Shown: positions 1-12,149 of the stretch, one piece after another
Position numbering within the stretch: the first letter of the stretch is position 1
Layout: each line of letters starts with the position of its first letter
DNA from: Carex sylvatica
Taxonomy: Eukaryota > Streptophyta > Magnoliopsida > Poales > Cyperaceae
Reading direction: 5' to 3'
Assembly: GCA_964058845.1 (NCBI GenBank)
Contig: CAXKVR010000043.1
Coordinates: forward strand, 186,001 to 250,000
Length of the DNA stretch: 64,000 bases
Notes under the pieces: generated by a model
The model's database searches: none
The model's input: only the letters and a program-made list of their open reading frames with translations
What the model was told of the DNA's origin: nothing
Position numbers and translations under genes: made by a program

Positions 1-76
1 GTTCAGGCTCAGAATCAGACCGAATCCACCCATTTCACATACAAAGTTGGATAACATCAGAAGGTTAAGAACTTAC

Positions 77-2865
77 TTTTCAAACAATGTCTGCCGAAAA
101 TATGGCTGCTCATATTCGAAGAATTCAAAAACGAGCTCTGAAGACTCAGATCCACCCTCCTTCGGCTGATTCTTGGAGCAAATTGCCGATGGGCCCTGCA
201 CAAAAAGTTGCACTGCCGAAAGAGACGGCACGAAATGTGCAGTAAAGTCCACGAAACGATGGTGGTCCTGGCACCCCTTCACCTCCAATGTGTAACAGCT
301 GGGCTCTTCATACCATTGCCAGATCTTTTGCAGTGGTGCGTCAGTGATCTGGTGAGGAGGCATGTCGAGAACTGGAGAGGCATAGTGGCATAATAACTCA
401 TAATCTGCAAACGGGCCACCAAATGCAGACTGAACCAGCTCTGATGTCTGGTATACTTTGTGAGCGTTCCGCACTGCCCCTAGTATCTCCTCCAGATTTG
501 TGCTGCATACAGCCAGCATGTTCTTCGATTCACCAATATCAAGGCATGGCATGCTGGTGCTGGGTGAAATAGGTGTAGTGCTGGCTGGAGAACTGCACAC
601 CGAAGAGCCAAACCTAGAAGCATTGATGTCGGTGAGGGTGGGGGTACTACTGCTGAGATTGGAGGGACAGGTGTCATGGCCTGCTTGAGCAACGTCAGTG
701 GTGGTTTTGTCACCAGTAGAATCTGAGGTAGAAGTGTCGGGTCTCAATTGGGTCTCATCAGATGCCTTGGAGCTTCTCGGGGAATCCAAGCCACTAGTGT
801 CATGGCTTGACTGGTCCATCTGAGATGACTTGGAGCTGTCAGGCGAGAAAAAATCCCCAGATGAAGATCCGGAACCAGAACCAGATTCTTCTACTTCACC
901 TATCTTCACCTCCCAATTAGGGATGCTGAGTTTGGTGTCCACCACAGCATCACTCTCTGATTCCTTGCACTCAGGGGACTTTATGGGCAATGGGACAGGT
1001 GGCTTCTTTAAATTTCGGGGCGGCCTCGGACCCAACTTACGCCCTACTACTTCCTTCTGACCACTGCTTGGCAGAGGTAAACTCGGAAAATCATCTTTCT
1101 GATAGACATACTCCCCTGAATGCCTATCTACACTGCCACTGGTATTAGAGTCCAGTTTGGGAGTCTCAGTCCTATTGCTGGACTCATGTGTGAGAGAGTT
1201 TTCAGTTCTCATATTCCTTGGTTTAGAGTCCTTGATATCCATGGCATACTTATCCCCGCTTTCAACTTTTGAAGGTTTCTCTTGACAGGTAGAGAACTGC
1301 TCACCACTAGCCGAAAATCGGCCAGGGTTTCCACCTTGTTGACCATATCTTCTACCATACCGCCCTCTCCTACTGGAAACTACAGGGATAAAATCATTGC
1401 TGATACACAGATCAGAGCTGCATTGAGCCTCATCTGCCTTATCCATCTCCTCAAGGGCACTTGGATCTTCATTGGCAGTATCCTCTGAGGGCCCGACAGT
1501 TTCAGGCAGTGCCAGTTCAGTTGCCTCCTCTTCATCACTGCTAAGCATAGAATTTGAGCAGCTGACGTCAGCATGGCACCGGTCTGATGAGTTGCTGGAG
1601 AAGCACCGGAGCACAGTTTCAGTGTCACTCTTCACTCTTTGCTCACCCCCATCTCCATCCACTAGAGATGTTTCAGCATGAGAACTAGAAGAGAAGTCAG
1701 ATGAAACACAGGGCTCATTTGACGGGTTGTAATGGGTTCTGGTTTGAGTCTCAGATACCCTAGACTTGGCCCCGCCTTTCTTCCTATGCCTCTTATTCTT
1801 TTTAGAATTCTTTCTTGAACTTTTTTTAGAATTAACCTTGCCAGATCTTTCCCTCTCATCATTACCCTTGTCAGAACTATCCCTCTCGGAATTCTCCTTG
1901 TCAGAGCTACAGTTAAGTGACTCAATAATGGTATCAGCAATCAAATTTACTGTCGAACCTAATTCCATACCTGAAGAAGCTGATGCTTCAGGTCTATCAG
2001 TAAGAAAATAACATGGTAAGATTACCCGAGAGGTGGAAGGGTGGCCGGTCTCAGACTGTCCTTCTGTGCGGGCATTTGCGTCATCCGGCCCTATGTTAAG
2101 TTGAAAAAGCAAGGGGGCCACAAGAGATGCGGGTCCAGACCTGTCAGAATCAGAAGTCCCCACTGTTTGTCGCTGTGGGCAGTGGTGGTTGTGGTGGTCA
2201 GGCACTGGGAGTTGGGGCAGCGCATAAGGATTCACTCTCATGCAGTCGCCATCGCAGTAATATGTAAACAGCGTATACCTGAAGACATTAAACAATGAGG
2301 TGAGCAAAATATACGTTGTTAGACTATTACAAGACTGATATAGTATTGTAACAAGTTTATAACACATCACACTTCTATACAGGTCTAGTACTTAAAAGTT
2401 CCCGCAAATGAATTTACTGCCTTTATCATCTTTTGCATGGAAGGAACATCAAGCACTCATTAAACATATTATCTTACTTATTTCTATTTGGCCCTCCACA
2501 GAGATGGTATGAAAAGTAAGGAAAGAAGTAAAGTCACGAGGAGCTAAACAGGAAAATTAATTTAGTGATATCAAACGGAGCCCTATGTTTAATTGATAAA
2601 TATCAACAATTAATACCTTTGGTCAGGATATCTGGTACAAAGATTCACTATGTCAATTTCCTGAAAGAAAAAGGTCATTATATAAGTTGAAAGTCTAATA
2701 ACTTTAATTTTAGAAAGGGAAAATTTGTAAATAAAGTTTAAAAAAAAAATATACCCTGGCAGTCATACGACGCCCGTTACGCTCAAGATATTTGCGAATA
2801 TTGTTACGGTGTCTTCTTTCTAGAATCCTCTCCAGTGTATAGTCATCTCTTCCATGCCCAGGCAT
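77..2865 (-). CDS. DUF789 family protein, 3-prime end outside the window
   Basis: Three coding exons can be joined: 2865-2755 (starts MPGHGRDDYTLERILERRHR), 2660-2617 and 2278-77. All have GT-AG borders and the phases fit (111 nt, 44 nt, then 2202 nt). The last exon ends at a GTAAGT donor at 76-71, so the C-terminus lies outside the window. About 785 residues are visible. The N-terminus is basic and charged. A Lys/Arg-rich stretch near residues 195-222 looks like a nuclear localisation signal, and residues about 130-600 are Ser/Asp/Glu-rich and probably disordered. From about residue 640 the sequence matches the plant DUF789 family, including FVPSLSAVQLF and a LVFEFFEYEQPYFRQ segment that in the family precedes the C-terminal half. 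The family has no established biochemical role. The protein is unusually long for DUF789 because of the disordered insert. Family call fairly sure; function unknown. Confidence 0.75.
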
Positions 2866-4100
2866 CTTCTACTGGACCTGTCTGTTCATAAACAAAAAAA
2901 AAGTTAAGAGGCTTTATAGTAGAAGAGGAAATATTATATTTGATTAAGAGGAAAAAATTTCAATATTTGGGATCAAATTATGAGAACGTAAATATGTGGG
3001 ACTTAAAAGGAATGCAATATTTTGATAAAGATAACTAAAAGTACAAGTGGATATAATTACAAATTGGACAAGGTTCAACTTTTGATGGCATCAACTAGAA
3101 CGTAATGACAGAAGAACTGATTTCATAACATGCAAGCTGGTATTATCTCCATAAACACAACATATGTTTTTGTTCCTTAACTCACATACCAGATAAAAAC
3201 CGATCACAACCCAAAAAGGATCATACCTAAAAAATTTAACACCCTCCTTTCTCTAAGTAACAGATGAAAATTCATCGCACTTAAAAAAAAGTAGATCAAA
3301 CAAACTCCACCATGTAATTTATAATTTTCCCACATTATGCAGCATATGCATATATTTGTCTTTTAAAAAACGTAGCAACTTTTTTTAATAAAAATTCTTC
3401 TCCAGTAGATAATCAGTCACAATAAGTACCAGTATAAACTAAAAAAAAAAAAAAACAAACAGATGAATTCACATTGATAAGTGAAGTATAAATTCGGAAG
3501 AAATAACCTAAGGATCGAATTAAGAGACCAAAACGATTGGTCCAGCATCACAAAATGAAGAATATAATTCCTTAACTTCTGATAAACCCCCAAAGAACAC
3601 AACTTTCTACATCCAACTACCCCAATCAAGTCATCAAAGACTAAGATGCATACCCTACTTCCTTGAACTCAGATCAATCAGTGAGAATTAAGACGTCACA
3701 ACAGAAACCAAACAAGAATTACAAGAATTTTCAACACACAATCTATAATTAGAATTCTCACTGTAAGAAGAGTATTGTATACTCTAATTTGAATAAATAA
3801 TACAATAGTATTAAAAATTTCAATAAAAAAAATAGATTGTCGGGTAAAGAAAGCGACCTCGACGGATCAAAGCGATGCGTCTGAAGTGGGGCCTGCCTGA
3901 TTTCTACTCGAAATAATAAGGCAAAGCAATCAGACGGGATGAAATGCAACACAGCTTCAGTTCCAAATTGCTCGAATTGCGTTCTGAGATAGTAATCTGA
4001 ATTCCTCCGAGTAATCAATCCTTCCTCCGCGATTCCTTAGCGATCAGAATGGGGAGCAACAGCCAGAGAGAGAGAGAGAAACAGAATTGTCGAGTGTACC
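2866..4100 (-). other. 5-prime UTR and intron region of the DUF789 gene
   Basis: Directly upstream of the start codon a pyrimidine-rich run ends in AG at about 2883-2888, which looks like a splice acceptor, so the 5-prime UTR is probably split. The outer UTR exon should lie near 3850-4100, where the base composition rises and a (CT)n tract (4066-4080, read on the minus strand) is present. The exact donor could not be fixed. The AT-rich sequence between is probably intron. Confidence 0.45.
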
Positions 4101-4128
4101 GAGAAAACAGAGGGAGGGATAAAGGACA

Positions 4129-4136
4129 TTTATAGG
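4129..4136 (-). promoter_or_regulatory. Likely TATA box of the DUF789 gene
   Basis: CCTATAAATG on the minus strand lies about 30 bp upstream of the pyrimidine-rich leader expected to start near 4100. Position and sequence fit a plant core promoter; no other sites are supported. Confidence 0.45.
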
Positions 4137-4329
4137 GAGAGAGAATGAGAGTGGAGAGAGATTTAATTTGGTTTATGCTCCAAGTTTGCATACGATGAGT
4201 AAAAAGCAGAAAGAGAACGAACGGGAAAGGGTAGGTGGCTAAAACAAAGAGAGTTAGGAAGGGCTTAAACACCATGCAAGCAAAATTCAGGGGGAAATCT
4301 GAATATATTTCTTTCTCTTTTTTCATCTA

Positions 4330-5400
4330 GATCCAGATAAAAAACTTGTTTAAAATGGAATTTAATCATTGCAAAAGTGTATTAAAATAAGAACATTTAG
4401 TTTTTTTTTGATGAATTTGAGTCACTTTTATGATCTCAATCAAGCAAAATATATAATTTTTGTTAGAATAATGGTTTGTACCTAACTATTTTTTTTTTCA
4501 AAATGGCGTATTATGTTGTCGGGTTTTTAGCAACAATCTACGCAATACCGAACATGTCTTATTATAATCGAATATTATTAAGGCACGTGCAACTATTGAG
4601 TCAGTGACGTGTGTTCGAGTGTCATACGTCACAACTTGTTAGTTTATCTAATTGCACATGAAGAAAAGGATAAACGATAATTAAATATTCCAGCATTACG
4701 ACAAATATTAAGAGCGACACGTGCTTGAATGATATTTATCGATGTATCATCAAAATATAAAATTAATTAAATACGACAAAATAACATTAATAGTGTCTGA
4801 CAATACTATCAATAAGAATTTATAATATGATAACTCTTTTATTCGACTGTATGATAAGAACGATCAGGCATCGAGCATACTTTATGAAAGCATATAGAAG
4901 TAACTAAAATATGATATTTTTTATCTAAAACTTGAATTTCCATTACTCGTAATGGATAACATTATTGTTTGCAAAAAAAAAAAAAAAATTACTCAAGAAT
5001 TTTATAGAAGTCGCTAAATTTGAAATATAACAAAAGTTACATGAAGAATATCAGGTTATTTATTATTTGTTCTTCAAATGAAATTAATTTTGCGAGAAAA
5101 TCTCTTCAATTATTTTAGGAAAAATATTTTTAACAAAATAAATAAGTTAAGTACATTTTTTTTATTGATCAAAGTCATGTTCCGTAACCCGTTTTTATTT
5201 TTTAATTATTATTTTCTAGTAACTAAACAAGATACGAAGACACTAAAACAATATTTATTTATTTTGTAAAAGTGTTTAATTTCAGGATCAAAATGTTGAC
5301 AATTACAACTTTTCAACGGGTACTAGAAAAAAATTTCCTGATAGAAAATGAAGGGCCAGTAGGGGCATTTTCGTAATTTTGTAAAATAATTGGAACGAAT
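4330..5400. other. AT-rich intergenic DNA, no gene seen
   Basis: No open frame with recognisable protein, RNA gene or clear terminal repeats was found here. Poly(A/T) runs are the only simple feature. Confidence 0.5.
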
Positions 5401-5404
5401 ATAT

Positions 5405-5990
5405 GTAAATATTATGGTTTGATTCTTGAAGGATACTCTTATGCGCCATGGCGCCATGCCGCCATGCCACTTCTCGTGTGCGCAGGAGCGTCCCCTGGAG
5501 TTACTGTTCGACTTCTGTTAATGGTCGGTTCATATATAAGCCCTCAAAAAAGCTTTTCTCATTGCATGTTGGTTCATATGGAATCGGTTCACAGAAAATT
5601 TGAACCCTTATCGCAGCAATTCCTTCTAGTGTTACGCTAACACCTGGCGCATTCAGACAAATTGTAAGGTGGGCTTCCTCCTGTTCCACGGCCTCGCAGT
5701 TTGTTATTTAGCGGGAAAGGCCAATATAAACCGAAAATGCACCGGGTTTATTTAATGTCGCTTTCCGAATTTGGTTTCCCAAACAGAATTCACCTGCTGA
5801 AAGTACCTGGAGATGTCCAGTTCCAAATGAACCATTGTTATTCTGGTAGAGAAAAACAATTTGGTCAAAGAGATTTCATCTATGCCGTCCGATTGGCCGT
5901 TGTATGTAACAGGATAGCTCCAGTGTCTTTAACTGGAGAAAATTCTGCAAATGATGTGCTCCTTTTTTCCCTCAAATATATTTTATCTAA
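5405..5990. other. GC-richer island of unknown origin
   Basis: This block is clearly richer in G and C than its flanks and has short open frames on both strands (5701-5994 plus, 97 codons; 5501-5689 minus, 62 codons). Neither frame is a family I recognise. The composition suggests a relic of coding or captured gene sequence. It could also be part of an old transposon. Confidence 0.3.
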
Positions 5991-5999
5991 GTAAATCAC

Positions 6000-7550
6000 A
6001 TAAATTAGTATACTTTTATTTATTTTTATAATTATTCACTAATTAAATTTATTGATGCAGTGAATAATTTTTTAGTTAAAAATTATAATAATCTAGATAA
6101 TATTTAGAAATTTATTTCATTAAAGTTATCATTTTTTTTAATATAAAGGGCAAGTGTTGCTGGAAAGATATACTCTAAATAGTACGTTGCAAAAAGGATG
6201 AACCTACATTAATTGCTTAACAGAAAGGAATTTATGGTGTGTATAAAAATAAATTTAAAAAAATACAAAGATAAAAAAAAAAAAAAAGTACATTGTATAA
6301 AATTTATTTTTTTAACCGTAGCCGGTCAATCTATCATTTGAATTAAATGTTACTGTAGAAACTCTTTTGTTGGAAAGTCAGTACATCTTATATTTCAGTA
6401 AATCTTCTACTACAAATCCAAGCAAATTCAAATTTTAAATTTGAATGTCAAATGTCACCCGAAAAATAATTCCAAGTAGTAAGCAGAAAAGTTGATGACA
6501 GAATCTTCTGTACAGAAGACTTTGAAAAGAAAATAACACTATATTTTCAAATGTGTTAATTTAATTTAATTTAAAACAGACTGTGTCAATTATTGTCGCA
6601 GGTTTTAAATTCAACGGTGTTGAATGCCATTGAAATGCTAACAGCCTTTTATGAAAGAATTTTATAGTCTTTTTTTTTATATATATAAATGAGATAGTGA
6701 TATCATGGAATATATAGCATGAAGTATGAAGTCATGCCGCCTTACCTTGTCGCAATTATTTATATTTCTTACATTACATTCACCATATTTCATATTAGTC
6801 TATTATTGTTGCATTCATCTACTAAGTACTAACCAAGCACTATATAAAAAATTAAATTTTGAACTATTAATTGTTCACAAATACCCACATACACCACTTA
6901 TTGAAAAAACTACGTTGTCAACACTATTTTAAAATGTTCATATAAAAAAAATATCAAACTCACAAAAACAAAGAAATCGTTAAAAAAAAAATTGTTCTTT
7001 TTTTTTTTTTGGTGCCAAGAGGCCTCTGAATTTTGTAGGCATCAAGAATCATTTTTCTACGATGCTATTTTTTTTTTTATATAAAAATCTCTTTCAAAAA
7101 ATTACATTTAGAAGTTTGATCATAAACAAATATCTCTTTCAAAAAAATTAAAAATGTGTATAATTTAAACAATATAATATACCACAAAAAATTGTATTTT
7201 TTAAAAGTTACATTACACACTAGAACTTGAGCACATCGAACACACATTTTTAAATGAGGAAAGAAAAACATGTATGATCATTCGGTCAAAATCAATGAAG
7301 AGAAAGAAATAAAATCAGAAAAATGACAGTAGAGAGGATATGACATAGCTAAGAAATTTAAAGATTTATTATTTTTTATGGAATATCAATTCAGTGTTGC
7401 TCAATTTTTTTATATAATGACACTATTTGTTGTACATTAGTTGTAAAATTACAATCGACGATAATGATTATCATAAAAATGATTAATAACTGAAGGGATT
7501 AATTTAATTTCAAGAATTATGTCCTGTTTGGTGCTTCACTTTTAAAATAC
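6000..7550. other. AT-rich intergenic DNA, no gene seen
   Basis: Only poly(A/T) tracts and short chance open frames occur. I see no RNA gene, terminal repeats or coding bias. Confidence 0.5.
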
Positions 7551-7556
7551 TGCGTT

Positions 7557-7633
7557 TTTTATTATTATTATCATCATCATCATCATCATCATAATAATAA
7601 TATTATTATTATTATTAATATTATTATTATTAA

Positions 7634-7706
<73 letters not shown>

Positions 7707-7707
7707 T
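7557..7707. repeat. (ATT)n trinucleotide microsatellite
   Basis: About 150 bp of ATT/TTA repeats with a short (CAT)n stretch near the left end and a few interruptions in the first half; the right half is nearly pure. It produces a poly-isoleucine open frame on the minus strand that is not a gene. Confidence 0.95.
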
Positions 7708-7816
7708 GCATATTAAGTACTACCATGTAGAAGCAGACATAGGAGAAGTTACCAAAATTCTGTAACTTAAATACAAGTGGTTTTAATTTAATGGTAGTGA
7801 AAACACCATGCTTGTG

Positions 7817-8674
7817 TAGGGGTGGCAACGAATCGAACCGAATCGAACCTATCCTAGGTTTGAGTTTGGTTTGAATTAATTTCGAACCGAACCTGGTTTG
7901 ATTTGTTTCAAATCGAACCTATTTCGAACCGAATTAATTGCGAACTACACATTTTTCGAACCGAACCCGAATCGAATTACGAACCAAATTATTTTTTAGC
8001 AGCCCTAGTTATACTGGTAGTTTATACATTAATTTTTTTCTCGCGGGACAAAATTCACATGGCTTCCTTTTACCAGTATAAATGAGTGTTTTTAAGTTGA
8101 AAAATTATTCATGAAAAAATACATCACAATAAATAATCGTAAAAAGAGGATTAAGTACAAGAACTGAAATATACAGTAAAACAAGTAATCGTATCTCGAG
8201 TGCTCACTCGATCAAACTCTTGATCAGACCATCTAATGAAGTGAGAATCCGAAAGGTAGAGAAGGAGGAGGAGATACGGCCGAAGAGAGAGGAGAGACAG
8301 CCAATCGCCGAGAGCGTCGGCTAGATTTTGGAGCGAGAGGGAGAGTGAGTTAGGGAGAGGCAGAAAGAGAACTAGGTTATTAAGATTTGAGAGCGATGGA
8401 GCGTCGGCTAAGTTAAATTATAACTCTCTATCTTAAATTTTAATTTCATTAGATAAATGAACGACCGATGTTATTATGAGATTCGAACCACAAAAAAATC
8501 ACGAACCTATTTCGATCGAACCAAGCTAGGTTTGAGTTTGGTTTGAATTAATTCCGAACTGAACCTGGTTTGGTTCGTTTCAATTCGAATCCATTTCGAA
8601 TCGAATTAAACTCGAATCAAACCCGAATCAAACCCGAATCGAATTTCGAACCTCGAATTTTTTTGCCAGCCCTA
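7817..8674. mobile_element. Non-autonomous hAT-type element, about 858 bp
   Basis: The ends are inverted repeats, TAGGGGTGGCAA on the left and TTGCCAGCCCTA on the right. They are flanked by identical 8-bp direct repeats TGCTTGTG (7809-7816 and 8675-8682). An 8-bp duplication with this terminus is typical of plant hAT elements. There is no transposase frame. Inside, a sequence of about 170 bp rich in GAACC and GAATC words occurs twice in the same orientation (7825-7995 and 8490-8660). The interior between them (about 8200-8420) is richer in G and C and may be captured DNA. Confidence 0.7.
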
Positions 8675-9099
8675 TGCTTGTGTGCCAAGTGTCTTTTTGT
8701 TTTTTTGAGAGAATGTGTGTGTGTGCCAAGTGTCACCAAAATGGTAATGGGGGCACCACCTGGCAAATAGGAATCACCCCTCCATTTCAAAAAGCCTGGC
8801 CTGTCCTGTTCTCTTTCTTCCGAGGATTTTGACATTTTTAATTTATTTTTATTTATCTTTAGAACGAATGGAGTCTTTAGTTTAATGTAGAATGGAGAGT
8901 CTCTATTGTGATATGATATTCGCATAAACCTTGACTTGATACTTCATAATTCTATTTTAGTTTTGATATCGTAGTTCAAAGTATAATCATTTAATTTTTG
9001 AATTTTTATTTATTTCGTAATTTAAAAAAATATATATCATGACTATGATAATTTATACTATTTTCAATTAAATGATAATGATTATTTTGGAGTTAATTT

Positions 9100-10290
9100 C
9101 AAGGATTATTTGATAATTTAGTCTTTAATTTGGTAGAGAAATAATGTGAAGAGATAACATGATAACTCTTATCTTCTATGAGAGTTGTGATATATATTTT
9201 CTTTTTTTAATTTCATTCCTTTACAAACATATATCGTGTTATCCTCAACTTTATCTCTCTATCAAGCAAAGTATTTGTATATTGCGTTCTCAAAGCTTCA
9301 GTGAATTTTTGTGTTTCCAGAAACTGTGTCATATATCTTACAAAGATTTACTTTCTTCATAGAAGATTTACTTTCTATTTTAGTTTCCAGAAACTGTGAT
9401 ATAATGAATTGAGAGAGAGAGAGAGATTTAGTTGGGATAGATTTAGGATTCAAATCAGCACCATTCAAATCGATTATACGGCTTCAATTATTTTTTTTTA
9501 TTTATATCAATATAATATATTAAAACGAATCAGATGTAATTAAAGCTGTGTGATCAATTTTGAACAGTTTGAATTGAAGAATAGAATGCAGATTTGAATC
9601 CATAGATTTAAACTAGTCTAAAATTTGTGACCCAACACTCAAAAACATACAAATTAAACATATAAAATATGTATTCTTAAACAGAATTGATAATTAATAC
9701 ATCAATGCAAAATATTTAATGGTATACACGATTGATTCACACACGTCATCACTCCACTACATGCATATATATTTTTATTATTCCAATGGAAGCATTAAAA
9801 AAAAAAGTATTTGGAGTTTTTTTTTTTTTTTTTGTCACAACAAACCTCATTGTCTGGTAGCTTTGAAAACCCGCTTTTTTTTCTCTACCAAACATGAATT
9901 TAAGGCACTATTTGTAACTTCCGTCACCAAACTTGACTGTCGGTTACCGTTGAAAAAAAAAACACTATTTTTATTTATGTATTAACCACATAAATGACAC
10001 GTATACAACTATACATGCATTATGGACAGCTGCTAGCATTTTACAAATTTGTAACTGCCAAATACAGATCGCAAACATTGGTAAAATATTGTAAAAGAAA
10101 CTTAAAGATAAGAAGATAAGAACGAGTTGTTATATAGATTTGGTAAAATGTACAAGTAACCGTTAGACTTAATTCTTCTGTATATTTTGTTCTACTCGAG
10201 AATTCTTTATTTTTATTTATTTTTTAAATTAGTAGGCGAAAGGCCTACTATAATTCATTAAACAAACAAAAATAATACATGGCAATTATA
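9100..10290. repeat. Duplicated block A, copy 1
   Basis: Three sub-blocks recur in order further right: 9105-9400 resembles 14862-15090, 9600-9990 resembles 16550-16960, and 10095-10285 resembles 18900-19010. The second copy is spread out by insertions of mobile elements between 15118 and 16510. No gene was recognised inside. Part of the 9700-9990 sequence also recurs at 13830-13980 and 19815-19960. Confidence 0.6.
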
Positions 10291-11020
10291 ACGGAGCTGT
10301 TTAATTGTTAGAATTTTGGGCCGAGATTTCTGACCCAATACTGACCCAAATAGAATCTCTTGGACCCAACTTGATCCAACATGTTTTCATTTCTTCCTTA
10401 AATTAATTTTAGCTGGACTTTTCTTCATAGAAGAAATTTTTGTGTGTTATTTTCCTTTTAGTTAAAAAGGATTGGACTAGCATTTATAATGCGAAGGAAA
10501 ATTTTCAAAATTATTTATTTTAATACAATAATCTGAACCGTCCAATTTTGATCACATGGTTTCAAACCACCAAAATATGCCTCTTTCTATGTTAATAAAA
10601 GCATACACCCCAGTTTCCAAGTGGAACAATAATAATTAAAAAAAAACTTACCCAACATTTTAGTACAAGAGTTCAAATGTCTTCATTTTTTAAATTTCAA
10701 TAACTCAAAATTTTAAACTTAAATGTCAAAATAAAACCGTTAGATTTATGAAAGATTATGACATTTCAGCTTTGATTTGTTTGTCATCAAGAGATTGTAA
10801 AAATGTAATAATATGGATATTTTTAGACGTTCATTTTTAAATTTATTAATTTACATAAAAATAAAATTGAAATATCATAAGTTTTTACATATGTATAAGA
10901 TAAAATGATACATATTTAATAACTTTATTTTAATTTTTATGTTTTAAATTTGAAGTTATTGAACTTCTCTATTTAAATAGAGGCATTTGACCCTCCTCAG
11001 TTAATATATATATTATAAAA
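10290..11020. other. AT-rich intergenic DNA, no gene seen
   Basis: No coding frame, RNA gene or terminal repeats recognised. Confidence 0.5.
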
Positions 11021-11249
11021 ATTTAAATCTCCCTTAAAACATATCCAATGTTTTGTGCTTTGGTACATGAAGTACCGAAATTTTTTTTATCTACCATCTT
11101 AATATTTAAATTTTTTAACTTTACTATTGATTTACGAAAAATCGCATTTATTAGAGTGGAAATTTGAAAATATTTGAGACAAGAAATCAGTGTTCTTATT
11201 AGGACATCCCGAACCCCAACAATTGACGAGATTGTAGGCCCCCTCTGAT

Positions 11250-11407
11250 AAAGGAAGCCTTCCAAAAATTGACGAGCAACGCTAACTCGAATGTAGGAGC
11301 AGCGTACGCTCGCCTGAAAATTTTGAGTTCGTCAATTGGTTGTCGGCAGAACACGCCTCAGCTAACACTTCATGAGCGCGTTCCCTCTCAACCCTGACGG
11401 GACGGTT
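11250..11407 (-). ncRNA. Candidate Sm-class snRNA-like RNA (U4-like layout)
   Basis: Upstream on the minus strand is GTCCCACAACG (11483-11473), one base from the plant snRNA upstream sequence element. A TATA-like TTTAAATA (11440-11433) follows, with centres about 41 bp apart, the spacing known for Pol II plant snRNA genes. A start near 11407 gives an RNA beginning AACCGTCC. Nucleotides 25-59 (11383-11349) form a stem (GAACGCG with CGTGTTC) enclosing ATGA-AG-loop-CT-GAGG, the kink-turn arrangement of the U4 and U4atac 5-prime stem-loop. A central stem pairs AATTGACGA with TCGTCAATT. A consensus Sm site AATTTTTGG follows at 11270-11262. It lacks the U6- or U6atac-pairing sequences of true U4/U4atac, so I leave it unnamed. 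It may be a diverged copy, a pseudogene or a new RNA. Confidence 0.4.
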
Positions 11408-11432
11408 GAAACTAAATCTTGCAGCTCCCCTC

Positions 11433-11440
11433 TATTTAAA
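11433..11440 (-). promoter_or_regulatory. TATA-like element paired with the USE
   Basis: TTTAAATA on the minus strand, separated from the USE-like element by 32 bp and about 26-33 bp before the predicted RNA start. Confidence 0.4.
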
Positions 11441-11472
11441 GAGGAGCGGAGCGCTTAGTATTTTAGCCTAAG

Positions 11473-11483
11473 CGTTGTGGGAC
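11473..11483 (-). promoter_or_regulatory. USE-like snRNA promoter element
   Basis: GTCCCACAACG differs at one base from the RTCCCACATCG consensus of plant snRNA genes. Related words also occur in other plant repeats, so the TATA partner at proper spacing is what supports it. Confidence 0.45.
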
Positions 11484-11577
11484 TATTATTAACCAGCTGG
11501 GGCGTTCCGCTTCGTGCCATCAGCTCAATATCCACCTAACGGAAGTGCTCCGTTAATTTATCGTAAGAGAGATTGCA

Positions 11578-11702
11578 AGGGTAAAGATTTCAACAGAGTA
11601 AGTTTGGCTACATGCAGCGCACAAAGCATATGAAGCGCTATTTTAGTTCTACATTCAGTGTGCTGCATGATGGCTAAACTGCTCTGTTAAAATCTTTACC
11701 CC
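11578..11702. ncRNA. Long imperfect hairpin 1, miRNA-precursor-like or tiny MITE
   Basis: The arms GGTAAAGATTTCAACAGAG and CTCTGTTAAAATCTTTACC are almost exact complements. Pairing continues through TTTGGCTACATGCAGCGCAC on the left and GTGTGCTGCATGATGGCTAA on the right, giving a stem of about 44 bp around a loop of about 35 nt. This is the size of a plant miRNA precursor, but I do not recognise a known mature miRNA. A related hairpin lies at 51000-51119. No clear target duplication is visible at the ends. Confidence 0.4.
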
Positions 11703-12149
11703 AATTGAACGAACCAATCTCTCCCATCCCATCTCTATCTAATTCACTAATTGCAAATTGCAATGGAGGAGCTAGAGCCTAGAGCCTAGAGCCTAGAGCA
11801 GTCTCAATCTCTGACCTTGATTTCCACTTCGATCGCTTTCTCGATCATCTCCTTTTCTCGGTATCACTCTCATCAATTTAAGCCCAATTTTCTTTTTCTT
11901 TAAAAATGATAGTCTGCTTCTTGCATCTCTATTGCCAAGAAATCTATTAGAGAATGCTTTTGTGTAAATATAACTGAAAAATGGCAAAGTAAAAGAGATG
12001 TGTCTATCCATGCTATGTCTAATTGTTGGTATTTTCTTTTAATCTATGCAGGTACAACCTTACCACATAAATAAAAAGGTTAGTTTAAATCAACAAACAT
12101 AAGTGCTGTGTGGTAATGGTTATGATGATACCTGAAATTATTTATATTG

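Noticed and set aside
208..2298. Plus-strand open frames of 60-85 codons opposite the first gene
   Set aside because: They are antisense shadows of the DUF789 exon; the minus strand carries the recognisable domain and fitting splice sites.
2985..3000. TCCCACAT word resembling the snRNA upstream element (also near 50795-50807)
   Set aside because: No TATA word at correct spacing and no RNA-like structure downstream; the word also occurs in plant repeats.
7589..7828. 79-codon minus-strand frame rich in isoleucine
   Set aside because: It is translation of the (ATT)n microsatellite.
11250..11407. Assignment of the snRNA-like unit to U4atac
   Set aside because: The start AACCGTCC and kink-turn resemble U4atac, but the stem I and stem II sequences that pair with U6atac are absent.
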